A stretch of DNA of 64,000 bases from Candidatus Neomarinimicrobiota bacterium (GTDB lineage: Bacteria > Fidelibacterota > UBA2242 > B5-G15), in assembly GCA_017656425.1 (NCBI GenBank), contig JACDNV010000001.1, forward strand, positions 62,001 through 126,000, given 5' to 3'. Shown piece by piece: positions 35,294 through 45,665 of the stretch (position 1 is the stretch's first letter; each line of letters starts with the position of its first letter). The notes beneath the pieces are model-generated. The model ran no database searches. It saw nothing but the letters and a program-made list of their open reading frames with translations, and was not told the origin of the DNA. A program made the position numbers and the translations under genes.

Positions 35294-37315
35294 CTAAAAT
35301 CTCCTCTTTTTCTCTTCCAATAAATTTTTTGCTTTCATTGTAATAAACTCTGCACTTAACTCAAATTCTTTAATTAGTTCCCACGGTTCTCCACTCTCAC
35401 CAAATCTATCATTAATACCCATCATTTGGAATAAATATCCAGAGGAACTTATTTCAGGACTTTCTGACAATACTGATGAGACCCAATTTCCAAAACCACC
35501 TTTCTGATGTTCCTCTACAGTTAAAATCACCTTAGTTTCCTGAGCCGATCTAACAATCGCATACTTATCAATTGGTTTTATTGTGTGCATATTAACAATT
35601 CTTGACTCAATATCAAATTCCTTTTTCAAAATATAAGCACTACGCATTGCTTCTGCAACCATTGGGCCACAGGCAATAATAGTTAAGTCCTCATTTTCAC
35701 TTTTATATTTATAGGAAACTATATGCTCAAAGGCATCTATAAAGTTTTCTGACTCTTTTCTAAATCTAATTATATTTGCTTTCCCGAATTCCCATACCGT
35801 ACCCCATTTTGTAACTATTGGCGTTGCTTCTCTGGCAAACCTCAAGTATTTTGGTCCCACTACATTGAACAAAAGATATTCTACTGCTCTCTCAGTCTCA
35901 ATCACATCACATCCAGCGACAACATGCATATTCGGTAATCCACATACATTAAAAAATTCCTCCAGCGCTTGATGGGTAGCACCATCAGGTCCTACAGATA
36001 CACCACCATGAGCACCTGCTATAAAGACATTATGATTACCATAGCATACGGTTGTCCGGAGCTGATCAAGATTTCTTGCAGATGCAAACACACCATAGGT
36101 TCCAATTACCGGCAATTTACCTTCTTTAGACAATCCTGCGGCAACACATGTCATACTTTGCTCTGCAATACCCATATTCAGAAACCTCTTTTTTCTCTCA
36201 GGATGGTTTTCATAAAATTTACTGATTGTTATTGATCCTGATATATCCGCACCAAGGCAGACAATCCTATCATCATCTCCCAACCTATTAAGAGCGCTCC
36301 CAAAACCCTGTCTTGTCGGTTTCATTTCTACCTTCATTTTATCACGCGAATTCCACCAGTAGTTCTTTGAAAATTTAGGTGTCTTTTCATCAAGGAACAC
36401 ATTAATCTTCTTCTGGTACTCATTAGCTTTTTTAAAAAGCCTATCAAGATCAAAGTAATCTCTCAATCCCAGCTCTGCCAGGCCCTGCAACATCTGCTCA
36501 TAATTCGGAGCTTTACCATGCCAGCCAGCTACATTTTCAGCAAAGCTAACACCTTTTCCCTTAATTGTTTCAGCAATGATAACGGTCGGTTTACTTTTTA
36601 TGCTTCTGGCTTTTTCAAAAGCATCTATAATTTCATTAACATCATGCCCATTGATCCTGATTGTTTCCCATCCAAATGCTTTATATTTTTCCTCAATAGG
36701 TTCAATATTCATTACACCTCTTACCCGGCCATCTATTTGCAGTCCATTAAAATCAATGATATTACAAAGGTTATCCAGTTTGTAATGCCCTGCCTCCATT
36801 ATCGCTTCCCATATCTGCCCTTCTTGATGCTCTCCATCTCCAGTTATACAATAGACGCGAAAATCCCTTCTATCAAGCCTGCAAGCCAGAGCTTGACCTA
36901 CCGCAAGACTCAAGCCCTGTCCAAGAGAACCAGTCGAAAACTCCACCCCTTTACATTTCAGCCAGTGTGGATGACCCTGAAAAGAGCTGAATAATTTCCT
37001 GAGAGTAACTACTTCTTCCACATTAAAGTACCCACTTATCCCAAGAGCTATATAAAGTGCAGGTGCCTTATGACCGGTGCTGAATATTACCCTATCTCTA
37101 TCTTCCCAGTCTGGGTTATAAGGATCATGACAAATCTCTTTTAAGTAAAGGACTGCAGCTATATCCATAATCGACATTGTTCCCCCGAGATGACCTGATC
37201 CAGCTGCGCAAAGAGCTATAAGATTATACCCGCGCATTATATTAGCAACCTCTTTAATCTCATCAGCGCTATACTCTTTTTTTATTCTACCAGTTTTAAA
37301 ATCAACTATTGGCAT
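35294..37315 (-). CDS. tkt: Transketolase
   Basis: TPP-dependent enzyme moving two-carbon units in the pentose phosphate pathway, about 673 aa. The TPP-binding motif GDGEHQEGQIWEAIMEAG (about residue 155) ends in FNGLQIDG. The pyrimidine-domain part has NMGIAEQSMTCVAAGLSKEG and GPDGATHQALEE, and the C-terminal domain ACGPMVAEAMRSAYIL. The ATG at 37315 is preceded by GGAG at 5 bases; an upstream frame start (37336) is less likely. It heads a tkt-ilvE-CMD operon. The 290-base upstream gap has a small AACTC/GAGTT hairpin but no clear promoter. Confidence 0.94.
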   Translation of the reverse strand: MPIVDFKTGRIKKEYSADEIKEVANIMRGYNLIALCAAGSGHLGGTMSIMDIAAVLYLKEICHDPYNPDWEDRDRVIFSTGHKAPALYIALGISGYFNVEEVVTLRKLFSSFQGHPHWLKCKGVEFSTGSLGQGLSLAVGQALACRLDRRDFRVYCITGDGEHQEGQIWEAIMEAGHYKLDNLCNIIDFNGLQIDGRVRGVMNIEPIEEKYKAFGWETIRINGHDVNEIIDAFEKARSIKSKPTVIIAETIKGKGVSFAENVAGWHGKAPNYEQMLQGLAELGLRDYFDLDRLFKKANEYQKKINVFLDEKTPKFSKNYWWNSRDKMKVEMKPTRQGFGSALNRLGDDDRIVCLGADISGSITISKFYENHPERKKRFLNMGIAEQSMTCVAAGLSKEGKLPVIGTYGVFASARNLDQLRTTVCYGNHNVFIAGAHGGVSVGPDGATHQALEEFFNVCGLPNMHVVAGCDVIETERAVEYLLFNVVGPKYLRFAREATPIVTKWGTVWEFGKANIIRFRKESENFIDAFEHIVSYKYKSENEDLTIIACGPMVAEAMRSAYILKKEFDIESRIVNMHTIKPIDKYAIVRSAQETKVILTVEEHQKGGFGNWVSSVLSESPEISSSGYLFQMMGINDRFGESGEPWELIKEFELSAEFITMKAKNLLEEKKRRF

Positions 37316-37606
37316 AGATACTCCATATATCAACAATTAAACATAGGTCAAAACATGTGCCAATTAAAACATCCTTTTAAAACTTTCTGGAATGACTCTT
37401 AACTCCCATGATAGAGTTGATAAAAAACTATTGATTCTTTCCAAAAATGGTAAAGGTAAAAATTATTAATTCTTATACTTAATAAAATAATTTTGAAATA
37501 GCATATATTTTAATTATTAAAGTTTTTATATAAAAAAAGTCCTTAAAATAATTCAATTTATTATCGAATCTGACTTCAAACCTCTGATTTAAATTATCTA
37601 AACAAC

Positions 37607-38245
37607 TTATTCTTTATCTTCTTCATCCTTCATATACTCACCATAATATTTTTTCAAACAATCAGGGCATATACCATGACTGAATTGGGCATCAGAATGA
37701 TCCTGGATGTAAGCTTCCAGTCTCTGCCAGCTATCGGCATCGGTACGTATCTTATGGCAAATCGAACAGATCGGAATTATCCCCTGAAGTGTTTTAATAT
37801 GTTGTAGCGCATCCTGTAGCTCAGCAATTTTTTTAGATAACTCTTCCTGCAACCGAATTATCCTAATACCAACTTCTATTCTTGCTTTTAATTCATCTTT
37901 ATCATAGGGTTTCGTTACGTAATCATCAGCACCCGCATTCAATCCTTCAACTATTTTTTCCTTTTCTGCTAATGCAGTTAAGAGTATAATATATGTTGGT
38001 AAACCTTTCTCGACAGAGATCCTTCGGACTTTTTGACTTTCCCTTACTTTCTTTATCACCTGAATGCCATCTATTTCTGGCATCATCCAGTCAAGCAGAG
38101 CCAATCTTGGACTATCATTAGAGATTAATTTTTCTAAAGCATCTTTGCCGTTGTATGTAGATATCACATCATGTCCCCATTTAGTTAAAATAGTTTTAAG
38201 AATTGTATGAGAAGTCAAATCATCTTCAGCTATTAAAATTTTCAT
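37607..38245 (-). CDS. Response regulator with C-terminal zinc-type tail
   Basis: A 212-aa regulator: receiver domain at residues 1-120 with IAEDDLTSHTILK, phospho-acceptor in LALLDWMMPEIDG, LTALAEKEKIVEGL and the Lys in DDYVTKPYDKDEL. A coiled-coil region follows (EELSKKIAELQDALQHIKTL). A compact end segment then has CSICHKIRTDADSWQRL and later FSHGICPDCLKKYY. The two CxxC pairs with intervening His/Asp suggest a zinc knuckle. This end is common on regulators in several phyla, yet I know no name or function for it. It is 12 bases after the hybrid kinase gene and is its likely partner. Confidence 0.85.
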   Translation of the reverse strand: MKILIAEDDLTSHTILKTILTKWGHDVISTYNGKDALEKLISNDSPRLALLDWMMPEIDGIQVIKKVRESQKVRRISVEKGLPTYIILLTALAEKEKIVEGLNAGADDYVTKPYDKDELKARIEVGIRIIRLQEELSKKIAELQDALQHIKTLQGIIPICSICHKIRTDADSWQRLEAYIQDHSDAQFSHGICPDCLKKYYGEYMKDEEDKE

Positions 38246-38257
38246 ATTCCCCCCTAA

Positions 38258-41200
38258 TTATTTCAAAACCTTTAATAAATAGTCAAACTCCTCTTTTAAT
38301 TCTGTTAGCAGCTTCATTGCTTCATCAAATTTCTTATTTATGCAGGCATTTTCCAAATTTTTTGCAATGTTACCAAATCCATATGCGCTAATGTTAAAAG
38401 CTGATCCTTTCAGTGTATGAGACTCTTTTCTGGCCTCTTCAAACTTGTTTTCTTTAATTAATTTTTCAAGTTTTGCAATCCTTTTTTGTGCACCAGTTTT
38501 AAAAGTATCCAATACCTGCAGTAGTACATCTTCATCTCCCATAAGTTTTTCCAATAATTCCGAACTGTTAAATCGATTCGCGTCAAATACAACGATACCC
38601 TCTTTATTTCTTTTTTCTTCTTTCTTCTTTTCTTTATCAAGTTTCAGATACTTATTGATCACATCTATAAGGGTTCCGGATTGAATTGGCTTTGTGATAT
38701 AGTCATTCATTCCAGCTTCAAGACTCCTATCTTTCTCCCATTTAAGAACATGAGCACTCATTGCAATTATAGGCACATTGGGATTCTTTACCTTTTTACT
38801 TTTCCTTATTCTCTCTGTAGTTTCAAAACCATCTAATCCAGGCATTTCAATATCCATAAACACCAGATCATAATCATCTGACTTTAACTTCTCAATAGCC
38901 TCTTTACCGCTAGCTGCAATATCGACATCAAAACCAAGCTTGGTTAACATCGCTTTTGCAACCATTTGATTTGTCTCATTATCCTCGGTAACGAGAATTT
39001 TGACCTTCCTGCCACCCTTAGTATACCCTGTTCTTTTTATCAAATCCTCTTCGATCGGTTTCAATGCCTCTTTACCAAAAACGTAAGCAATACTATTAAA
39101 AAGTTGAGATTGTTTTACAGGTTTGATTAGATATGCAGAAAAACCTATATTTTCTAACCTTTTTGTATCGACACTTTTACCAAGAGAAGATAGCATTATT
39201 AACTTCATATCGGTTAATTGACTATCAGCTTTTATTAATCTCCCAAGCTCATCCCCGCTCATTCCTGGCATAGCCATATCCAGTATTGCGAGATCATATT
39301 TTATTCCTTTCTTTAATTCCTCCTTTAAAAAAGGTATTACTTCCTTTGGATCACCAAATTCAACATGTTTCATACCCCATTTCTCAAGCAACATGGATAA
39401 AAACTTTCGGTTTGTGTGATTATCATCAACAACAATAACACGTTTATCTTTCAAATCATATTTAAGTAAAATCTTCTTCTTTTTGACTTCCTTGGGTAGC
39501 TTTACTTTTATAAAAAACCAAAATTTTGAACCCTTCCCAACCTCACTCTCTACACCAATTTGACCGCCCATCATCTCTACAAGTTTTTTACAAATTGACA
39601 GACCAAGACCCGTACCGCCGTATTTTCTTGTTGTAGAAGAATCCGCCTGCTTAAATGGCGAAAAAATTTCCTGAATCTTATCCTTTGGTATCCCTACGCC
39701 AGTATCTTTAACCTCAAAATAGATTTCACATTCACTATCAGTTGCACTCTGCAGCCTCGCCGTAATACTTACCTCTCCCTCACCAGTAAACTTAATTGCA
39801 TTGCCTATAAGATTTGTTAGTATTTGCTGTAAATGACCCGGATCGCCAATTACAATCTCTGGTACAGCTGGATCAATAAAACTAACAATTTCAAGTCCTT
39901 TTTCATACGACTTAATTGCTTGGGATTGAACTACATTTTCTATTATATCATATATATTAAAATCTGTTGATTCAATTTCCATCTTACCAGCTTCAATTTT
40001 AGAAAAGTCAAGAATTTCATTGATAACATTTAATAGTATTTCACCGCTCTTTTTAATAATCTCTACATAATCCCTTTGCTCCTTTGTTAGATCTGTCTCG
40101 AGTAACAAATCTGTCATCCCAATAATTCCATTAAGAGGTGTCCTGATTTCATGACTCATTGTGGCAAGAAATTCACTCTTAGCCTGATTTGCCAGCTCGG
40201 CTTCGAGAGCCATCCGATTTGCATGTTGTATTGCAAGTTCAAGCTGTCTATTGACCATTTCAGATTCTTCTTTTGCTTTTCGCAGGACTTCTTCTACCAT
40301 CTTTCTTTCACTAATGTCATGTTGATACACATTTATCTCAACAACTTCATTTGCTCTATTTTTTATAGCAGTAGCAGAGCAATCAACTATGATAATCTCC
40401 CCATCCTTACGAATAAGTTCTAATTCTGAGGAAAACATACCTTCTTTGTTTATATTTTTCAAAAAATTCCCAAATTTTTCTCGCGAAGATTCAGACATAA
40501 GAGACTGCAATTTTTTACCAATTAGATCTTTTCGATCCATTTTGAGCATTTTTTCTGCTGCCGAGTTTGTGGACTTTATATTTCCCGCTACATCAATAAT
40601 AAAAATGATAAAATTGGCGTACTCGATAAGCTTCTTTAAACGAGATTCGCTCTCTCTTATTCTATCTTCATATTCTTTTATTGCTGTTATATCTCTTGAA
40701 ATACCTACCAGTCCCCTCAAATTACCATCTTTATCAATATATGGAACTTTTGTTGTTAGCATCCATCGTTTTTTGCCCATATAAGAAACTAATTCAGGCC
40801 TCCCGATGATAGATTCTTTAGTTGATAATATTTTTCTTTCATCTTTAAATGCTTCTTTAGCATGAGAATAATCAAAAAAATCAAAGTCACTTTTGCCTAT
40901 TGCGTCTTCCGGTCTTTTTAAACCCAAGCTATCGGCATGGGATTTACTGATACGAATAAACCTTAATTCTGTATCCTTGAAATAAATGTGATCAGGTAGA
41001 TTATTCATTAAAACATCTAGCATACTTTTCTCAGTCTCATACTTCCTATTTAATTTTATCCACTCAATTCTCCTTTTAATATGCCCAACAAGTGATGAAA
41101 TAAATTTTATAAATTCTATAACGTCGCCAGATGTGATCTTTGAATTTCCACCAAATATTATAAAACCGTAGTCCTTGTTATTATATCTATTCTTTGCAAT

Positions 41201-41596
41201 AATAAAATCTGATATCTCAGCGAAGTCTCTGATTAACTCATTTATTAGTCTTATAGAACCAATCTCTTCACGAGACAATTGTATGTATGCTCTATTTCTC
41301 AATAGTTTGAAAATTTCATCGATATTCTGTTTTCCAAAATATTTTCCAAGCTCGAAATTTTTATATTTTTCGTCAAACTTACTTTTTACAATCAATTTGT
41401 TTTCTTCAATCAGTCCAACCACTATTAAGTAGATACCAAGTCTATCGTCTATATCTCTAACATATTTTTCAATGGCAGCGAATATATCACTAGTGACAAG
41501 TGTGTCATCATCGATTATTCTTTTTAGAATGTCAAATTCAATTTTAACTCTTTCTTTAATAGCATTTAAATTTTCTTCACTCATAGACCGGCTCAT
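38258..41596 (-). CDS. Hybrid sensor histidine kinase (PAS, HisKA, HATPase, two receivers, Hpt)
   Basis: A 1112-aa phosphorelay kinase without membrane spans, so cytoplasmic or peripheral. The N-terminal 190 residues are helical and unassigned (GAF-like). Two PAS domains follow (about 200-315 and 325-440), then a coiled coil and HisKA with His482 in [17 protein letters not shown]. The ATPase has [25 protein letters not shown] and [15 protein letters not shown]. Receiver 1 carries Asp773 ([12 protein letters not shown]), receiver 2 Asp915 ([12 protein letters not shown]), and the C-terminal Hpt has His1060 ([10 protein letters not shown]). All phospho-acceptors are present, so a full relay to the adjacent regulator is possible. 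The input signal is unknown. Confidence 0.92.
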   Translation of the reverse strand: MSRSMSEENLNAIKERVKIEFDILKRIIDDDTLVTSDIFAAIEKYVRDIDDRLGIYLIVVGLIEENKLIVKSKFDEKYKNFELGKYFGKQNIDEIFKLLRNRAYIQLSREEIGSIRLINELIRDFAEISDFIIAKNRYNNKDYGFIIFGGNSKITSGDVIEFIKFISSLVGHIKRRIEWIKLNRKYETEKSMLDVLMNNLPDHIYFKDTELRFIRISKSHADSLGLKRPEDAIGKSDFDFFDYSHAKEAFKDERKILSTKESIIGRPELVSYMGKKRWMLTTKVPYIDKDGNLRGLVGISRDITAIKEYEDRIRESESRLKKLIEYANFIIFIIDVAGNIKSTNSAAEKMLKMDRKDLIGKKLQSLMSESSREKFGNFLKNINKEGMFSSELELIRKDGEIIIVDCSATAIKNRANEVVEINVYQHDISERKMVEEVLRKAKEESEMVNRQLELAIQHANRMALEAELANQAKSEFLATMSHEIRTPLNGIIGMTDLLLETDLTKEQRDYVEIIKKSGEILLNVINEILDFSKIEAGKMEIESTDFNIYDIIENVVQSQAIKSYEKGLEIVSFIDPAVPEIVIGDPGHLQQILTNLIGNAIKFTGEGEVSITARLQSATDSECEIYFEVKDTGVGIPKDKIQEIFSPFKQADSSTTRKYGGTGLGLSICKKLVEMMGGQIGVESEVGKGSKFWFFIKVKLPKEVKKKKILLKYDLKDKRVIVVDDNHTNRKFLSMLLEKWGMKHVEFGDPKEVIPFLKEELKKGIKYDLAILDMAMPGMSGDELGRLIKADSQLTDMKLIMLSSLGKSVDTKRLENIGFSAYLIKPVKQSQLFNSIAYVFGKEALKPIEEDLIKRTGYTKGGRKVKILVTEDNETNQMVAKAMLTKLGFDVDIAASGKEAIEKLKSDDYDLVFMDIEMPGLDGFETTERIRKSKKVKNPNVPIIAMSAHVLKWEKDRSLEAGMNDYITKPIQSGTLIDVINKYLKLDKEKKKEEKRNKEGIVVFDANRFNSSELLEKLMGDEDVLLQVLDTFKTGAQKRIAKLEKLIKENKFEEARKESHTLKGSAFNISAYGFGNIAKNLENACINKKFDEAMKLLTELKEEFDYLLKVLK

Positions 41597-41725
41597 AGGT
41601 CACTCCATTCAAATTTCATATTTAAATTAAACATTAAATATATTGATTGTAAGTCCTAATTTTCTATCTAACTTAACAGATAACGAACTTAATTTATGAA
41701 AACTTTAACTAAAGTCTATTTTTTC

Positions 41726-41753
41726 TGGACTTTTTATAAAAAAGTTATATATT
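41726..41753 (+). promoter_or_regulatory. Candidate sigma-70 promoter of the trpB2 transcript
   Basis: A -35-like TGGACT (41726-41731), 16-base spacer and -10-like TATATT (41748-41753), giving transcription from about 41760, just before the 127-aa gene. A transcript from here would contain the 127-aa frame, the Trp-rich leader peptide and trpB2. It is an eye-fitted match in A+T-rich DNA and needs testing. Confidence 0.3.
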
Positions 41754-41766
41754 ATTAATGCTTTAG

Positions 41767-42150
41767 TTGAAAGGGGTTGTTCTGAGGAACAAAATCCAGG
41801 ATAAATTTTACATAGCGTTTATTACAGCAATTCTTGCCATCTTAATAATATTTATGGGAAAAAGTAAAACCCTTCCTTCTGGCGTTGTCACAATCCAGCT
41901 CAATGGCATAAATAATCAAGAGCTGGTATCAAAAATTAACGATGCCTTAAAAAATATAGAGGGAATAAGACCTGTTTATATTGATAAAAAATCAAATACA
42001 TGTACAATACGATACGATTCTAGTGTTGTAAATTATGATTTAATCAAAAGCAGCCTGATAAACTTTGGCATAAAAGTAGAAAAAAATGAAAATCTTAATA
42101 AAAACCAAAAAAAACCTGAACCGATTTTAAAAATAAGAATAATTAACTGA
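41767..42150 (+). CDS. Membrane-anchored HMA-like domain protein
   Basis: A 127-aa protein with one N-terminal span (about residues 14-30, IAFITAILAILIIFMG) and a soluble domain of beta-alpha-beta-beta-alpha-beta type (VTIQLNGINNQELV; ALKNIEGIRPVYIDK; LIKSSLINFGIKV). This is the heavy-metal-associated ferredoxin-like fold, but the metal-binding CxxC is absent; the sole Cys (NTCTIRY) is elsewhere. The gene contains no Trp codon. Its start is uncertain: the frame opens at a TTG at 41767 without a good ribosome binding site. Its TGA is 5 bases before the trpB leader peptide ATG, so it is probably co-transcribed with trpB2. Its function is unknown. Confidence 0.6.
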   Translation: MKGVVLRNKIQDKFYIAFITAILAILIIFMGKSKTLPSGVVTIQLNGINNQELVSKINDALKNIEGIRPVYIDKKSNTCTIRYDSSVVNYDLIKSSLINFGIKVEKNENLNKNQKKPEPILKIRIIN

Positions 42151-42155
42151 TAAAA

Positions 42156-42215
42156 ATGAACTCTTACCATAAATTTATTTGGTGGTATAGAAGTTATAAT
42201 AAGGCGGGTCAGTGA
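42156..42215 (+). CDS. trpL: Trp-rich leader peptide of the trpB2 attenuator
   Basis: A 19-residue frame, MNSYHKFIWWYRSYNKAGQ, with tandem Trp codons (TGG TGG, 42180-42185) 28 bases before its TGA (42213-42215). Trp is 2 of 19 residues, whereas the upstream 127-aa frame has none. The distal codons (AAG GCG GGT CAG) form the first arm of the antiterminator helix. A ribosome at the stop would cover that arm, and one stalled at the Trp codons would leave it free, the same logic as E. coli trpL. No own Shine-Dalgarno is seen, so translation may rely on the TGA 5 bases upstream. Confidence 0.72.
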   Translation: MNSYHKFIWWYRSYNKAGQ

Positions 42216-42266
42216 AATATAAACAAAAAAATTTATTAGACCCGCCTTAAAAATGGCGGGTTTTTT
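42201..42266 (+). promoter_or_regulatory. Transcription attenuator (antiterminator/terminator switch)
   Basis: There are three segments. Segment A is AAGGCGGGTC (42201-42210), segment B GACCCGCCTT (42239-42248), segment C GGCGGGT (42255-42261). A pairs perfectly with B over 10 bp (antiterminator, 28-base loop). B's ACCCGCC also pairs with C over 7 bp, and C is followed by TTTTT (terminator). The two helices share B and so exclude each other. Segment A overlaps the end of the leader peptide, which links the choice to ribosome position and hence to charged tRNA-Trp supply. This follows from the sequence; no other signal is needed. Confidence 0.78.
42240..42266 (+). terminator. Intrinsic terminator in the trpB2 leader
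   Basis: Stem ACCCGCC (42240-42246)/GGCGGGT (42255-42261) with an 8-base loop and a T run (42262-42266). It would stop transcription 34 bases before the trpB2 start unless the antiterminator forms. Confidence 0.8.
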
Positions 42267-42299
42267 ATAATAAATATATGACTAATTATCGGAGGAACT

Positions 42300-43673
42300 A
42301 TGGACAAAAAAATATTTTTATCGGAAAATGAAATGCCTCAAAGATGGTATAATATTATGCACGATCTACCTGAAAAACCAGCGCCACCTTTACACCCTGC
42401 TGAACTACGTCCTTTACAGCCAGATGACCTTAAACCGCTATTCCCAATGGAGCTGATAAAACAGGAGGTTAGCAATCAGGAATATATAGAAATTCCTGCT
42501 GATGTTCTTGATATTTATAGACTATGGAGACCAACTCCACTGGTAAGAGCTGAAAATTTCGAAAAAGCAATAGATACAAAATGCCGAATATATTATAAAA
42601 ACGAAAGTGTAAGCCCTCCTGGTTCACATAAACCAAACACAGCTGTTGCTCAGGCTTATTATAATTACAAGGAGGGCATAGATACTATCACAACTGAAAC
42701 AGGGGCTGGTCAGTGGGGAAGTGCTCTTGCCTTTGCATGTAACTTTTTCAAATTAAACTGCAAAGTGTTTATGGTAAAGGTAAGCTATTACCAGAAACCA
42801 TATAGAAAATCCATGATGAAAGTATGGAATGCAGAAATAAACCCAAGCCCAAGTAACCTAACAGATTTTGGTAAAAAAGTACTGAAAGAAAATCCAGATA
42901 GTCCTGGTAGCCTTGGGATTGCTATATCAGAAGCCATAGAAGTAGCTGTAAAAAATGCCAATGCCCACTACTCCCTCGGATCAGTTCTGAACCACGTTCT
43001 TATACACCAGACAATAATTGGAGAAGAAGCAATCAGTCAAATGAAAATCGCTGGAGACTTTCCTGATGTAGTAATTGGATGTGTGGGTGGAGGAAGTAAC
43101 TTTGCTGGGATATCATTTCCATTTATAAGAGAAAAAATAAAAGGAAAAAACTTGAGAGCTATCGCTGCAGAACCCACATCCTGTCCAACCCTGACGCGCG
43201 GAGAATACATGTATGATTTTGGAGATACTGCACAAATGACACCACTATTATTAATGCATACCTTAGGTCATGATTTTATTCCACCTAAGATACATGCGGG
43301 AGGCCTCAGATATCACGGTATGGCTCCAATGCTCAGCCATATGAAAAAACTTGGCTTAATCGAGGCAAGAGCTTATCCTCAGCTTGAAGTATTTGATGCA
43401 GCTGTTAAATTCGCTCGCTCCGAGGGTATAATTCCAGCTCCAGAGACAAGTCATGCAATAAAATGTGTTATTGACGTTGCCAAAGAAACAGACAAAAATG
43501 GTAAACCTTTAACCATTTTATTTAATTTTAGTGGCCATGGACATTTTGATATGGCTGCTTACGATGAATATTTCGAGGGAAAACTGGAAAATTACTATTT
43601 CAATTTAAAAGAAGCGGAAAAATGCATCACTGTATTGAAAGAGATAAACGAAAAGATAAAATCAAAAATTTAA
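42300..43673 (+). CDS. trpB: Tryptophan synthase beta chain, TrpB2 type
   Basis: PLP enzyme making tryptophan from indole and serine, 457 aa. The longer N-terminus ([20 protein letters not shown], then [19 protein letters not shown]) marks the TrpB2 subgroup, which usually functions without TrpA. The PLP Lys is Lys111 in [11 protein letters not shown], and [18 protein letters not shown] and [14 protein letters not shown] are further motifs. The ATG has GGAGG at 4 bases. No trpA, trpC or other trp gene is in the window, so it is an orphan regulated by its own attenuator. It ends 6 bases before the 3' end of tRNA-Leu, which is encoded on the other strand. It may serve indole salvage. Confidence 0.93.
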   Translation: MDKKIFLSENEMPQRWYNIMHDLPEKPAPPLHPAELRPLQPDDLKPLFPMELIKQEVSNQEYIEIPADVLDIYRLWRPTPLVRAENFEKAIDTKCRIYYKNESVSPPGSHKPNTAVAQAYYNYKEGIDTITTETGAGQWGSALAFACNFFKLNCKVFMVKVSYYQKPYRKSMMKVWNAEINPSPSNLTDFGKKVLKENPDSPGSLGIAISEAIEVAVKNANAHYSLGSVLNHVLIHQTIIGEEAISQMKIAGDFPDVVIGCVGGGSNFAGISFPFIREKIKGKNLRAIAAEPTSCPTLTRGEYMYDFGDTAQMTPLLLMHTLGHDFIPPKIHAGGLRYHGMAPMLSHMKKLGLIEARAYPQLEVFDAAVKFARSEGIIPAPETSHAIKCVIDVAKETDKNGKPLTILFNFSGHGHFDMAAYDEYFEGKLENYYFNLKEAEKCITVLKEINEKIKSKI

Positions 43674-43679
43674 AGAAGG

Positions 43680-43763
43680 TGCCCAGGGTGGGATTCGAAC
43701 CCACAAGCCCTTGCGGGCACTAGGTCCTGAACCTAGCGTGTTTGCCAATTTCACCACCTGGGC
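43680..43763 (-). tRNA. tRNA-Leu (CAG)
   Basis: Minus-strand class II tRNA, 84 bases: acceptor GCCCAGG with CCTGGGC, anticodon stem CTAGG/CCTAG with loop TTCAGGA (anticodon CAG), a variable arm TGCCCGCAAGGGCT and T arm GTGGGTTCGAATCCCAC. Discriminator A, no encoded CCA. It faces trpB2 with only 6 bases between them and no visible terminator, so convergent transcripts probably overlap. Confidence 0.94.
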
Positions 43764-43856
43764 AGTTTTCAAAAATCGAGGAATTAATTTATTCAATAAA
43801 GGAATGAACTTCAACAGTGTTAAATTAGTAAAGTGGAAAAAGATTGGGACTCGATC

Positions 43857-45665
43857 ATGAGATTAGCATATTTTTGTATCGTATTGATAATTCTACTAAA
43901 AACAGTACCTACATACCCGCAAATATATCAGGTTTATGAATTCGAACCAGTAATTGTATATTCTTCAAAAATCGGAACAAGAATAAATGAATATCCCGGT
44001 ATCGTAACTGTAATTGACAAAGCAGAATTAAATACTTTCAAAACTACTACCATAAATGAAATACTAAAATTTTTAACTGGCATCGATTTAAAAACAAGGG
44101 GTGTTCAAGGGATACAGGCAGACCCTTCTTTAAATGGCTTCAGTTTTGAGCAGATTCTAATTATGGTTAATGGAATTCCTCTGAATGATCCTCAAACTGG
44201 ACATCATAATCTTGATCTCCCAATTGATATAAAGAATGTAGAAAGAATCGAGGTTATTTCGGGTGGGAGCTCACCAACAAATGGACAAAATGCCTTTGGA
44301 GGCACGATAAACATAATCCTCAAAAACATTGATAAAAATAAACTGTTGTTTAATGCAACTGTGGGAAGTCACAAATATAAAATTTTAGATTTTGGATTAA
44401 ATAAACCATTAAATAACAAAGTACTAAATATTCAATATAATCACACCTCTTCCAATGGTCATAGGTACAATACCGACTTTAATATAAACAGGTTAAATCT
44501 TTCTGCATCATGTAATATTCCCGGTGGACAGATTGAATTCTCAATAGGATATCAGGAAAAAGAATTTGGTGCAAATAGTTTCTATTCTGAAAAATATCTT
44601 AACCAGAGAGAAGATACCCGTTCATTCTTGGCTTTATTTAATATAAAAAAACACATCAATGGTAGTTTACTAAAAATTAACATCTATACTAAATATCACT
44701 ATGATCACTTTTTACTCGACTACCTCAATCCCTCGTTTTACGAAAATGAACATAAGAAATACACTTATGGTATTACCTCCGACTATCTGTTTAATTATAA
44801 AAATATAATAACAAATATTTCATTAAGGATAGATAACGATATAATAAACAGTAATTCCCTGGGAAACCACAATAAATCACTCTATGGATTTTCAACAACC
44901 TCCAGTTTTCCTATCTTCAAACATTTTACAATAAATTTCTCTACTTATATAAATTATTATGAAAAGTGGGGTCCACAAGTATGGCCTGGCGTTGCACTCA
45001 GCTATTCAATCAATAATAGCAATTTATTTTATATCAATTTCAATAAATCTTTCAGAGTACCCACCTTTACCGAATTATACTATAAAAGCCCCGCAAACGC
45101 TGGTAATAGCAATTTGAAACCTGAAAAGGTAAACTCTATTCAAGCTGGTTACCGATACGTATCAAATAAGATAATAATAAATCTTTCATCTTTTTATAAC
45201 AATGCTTATAATACAATAGATTGGATACGATATAACAAAGATGAACCATGGACAGCAATAAACACCGGAAAAATAAAAATTTACGGTATTCAATATTCAC
45301 AAAAAGCTATATTAAACCGTTACATATCATTCACTTCAACTTATACCCACAATTTTTATAAGATTTACACAAACAAAAAATATCAATCAAAATACACATT
45401 AAATAATCTGAGATATAAATTGACCGTTGGGGCAAATCTCTCATTTTCAAAATATAACACTACTTCAGTTATCATTAATATATTTAAAAGAAAAGAGGGA
45501 GAGCAAAGGAACCTTGTTGACATAACCTTCACAAAACATTTGAAATCTTTGAGATCAGATATATTTATCAAAATTGAAAATGTTTTTAATAAAATTTACG
45601 AAGATTACCCTGGCGTTGTATTACCCGGCAGATGGATTAAAGCTGGAATAGATACAAGAATTTAA
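43857..45665 (+). CDS. TonB-dependent outer-membrane receptor
   Basis: Ligand-gated outer-membrane transporter, about 602 aa. A signal peptide (RLAYFCIVLIILLKTVPT) precedes a TonB-box-like segment (YEFEPVIVYSS). The plug has INEILKFLTGIDLKTRGVQG, MVNGIPLNDPQTG and VERIEVISGGSSPTNGQNAFG with GGTINIIL. The barrel follows, with conserved NLSFRVPTFTELYY-like FNKSFRVPTFTELYY and LKPEKVNSIQAGY. It ends in a barrel-type strand (IKAGIDTRI). I chose the ATG at 43857, which puts the signal peptide at the start; an in-frame GTG 24 bases earlier is less likely. No riboswitch lies upstream. Vitamin B12 or siderophore substrates cannot be told apart. Confidence 0.88.
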   Translation: MRLAYFCIVLIILLKTVPTYPQIYQVYEFEPVIVYSSKIGTRINEYPGIVTVIDKAELNTFKTTTINEILKFLTGIDLKTRGVQGIQADPSLNGFSFEQILIMVNGIPLNDPQTGHHNLDLPIDIKNVERIEVISGGSSPTNGQNAFGGTINIILKNIDKNKLLFNATVGSHKYKILDFGLNKPLNNKVLNIQYNHTSSNGHRYNTDFNINRLNLSASCNIPGGQIEFSIGYQEKEFGANSFYSEKYLNQREDTRSFLALFNIKKHINGSLLKINIYTKYHYDHFLLDYLNPSFYENEHKKYTYGITSDYLFNYKNIITNISLRIDNDIINSNSLGNHNKSLYGFSTTSSFPIFKHFTINFSTYINYYEKWGPQVWPGVALSYSINNSNLFYINFNKSFRVPTFTELYYKSPANAGNSNLKPEKVNSIQAGYRYVSNKIIINLSSFYNNAYNTIDWIRYNKDEPWTAINTGKIKIYGIQYSQKAILNRYISFTSTYTHNFYKIYTNKKYQSKYTLNNLRYKLTVGANLSFSKYNTTSVIINIFKRKEGEQRNLVDITFTKHLKSLRSDIFIKIENVFNKIYEDYPGVVLPGRWIKAGIDTRI

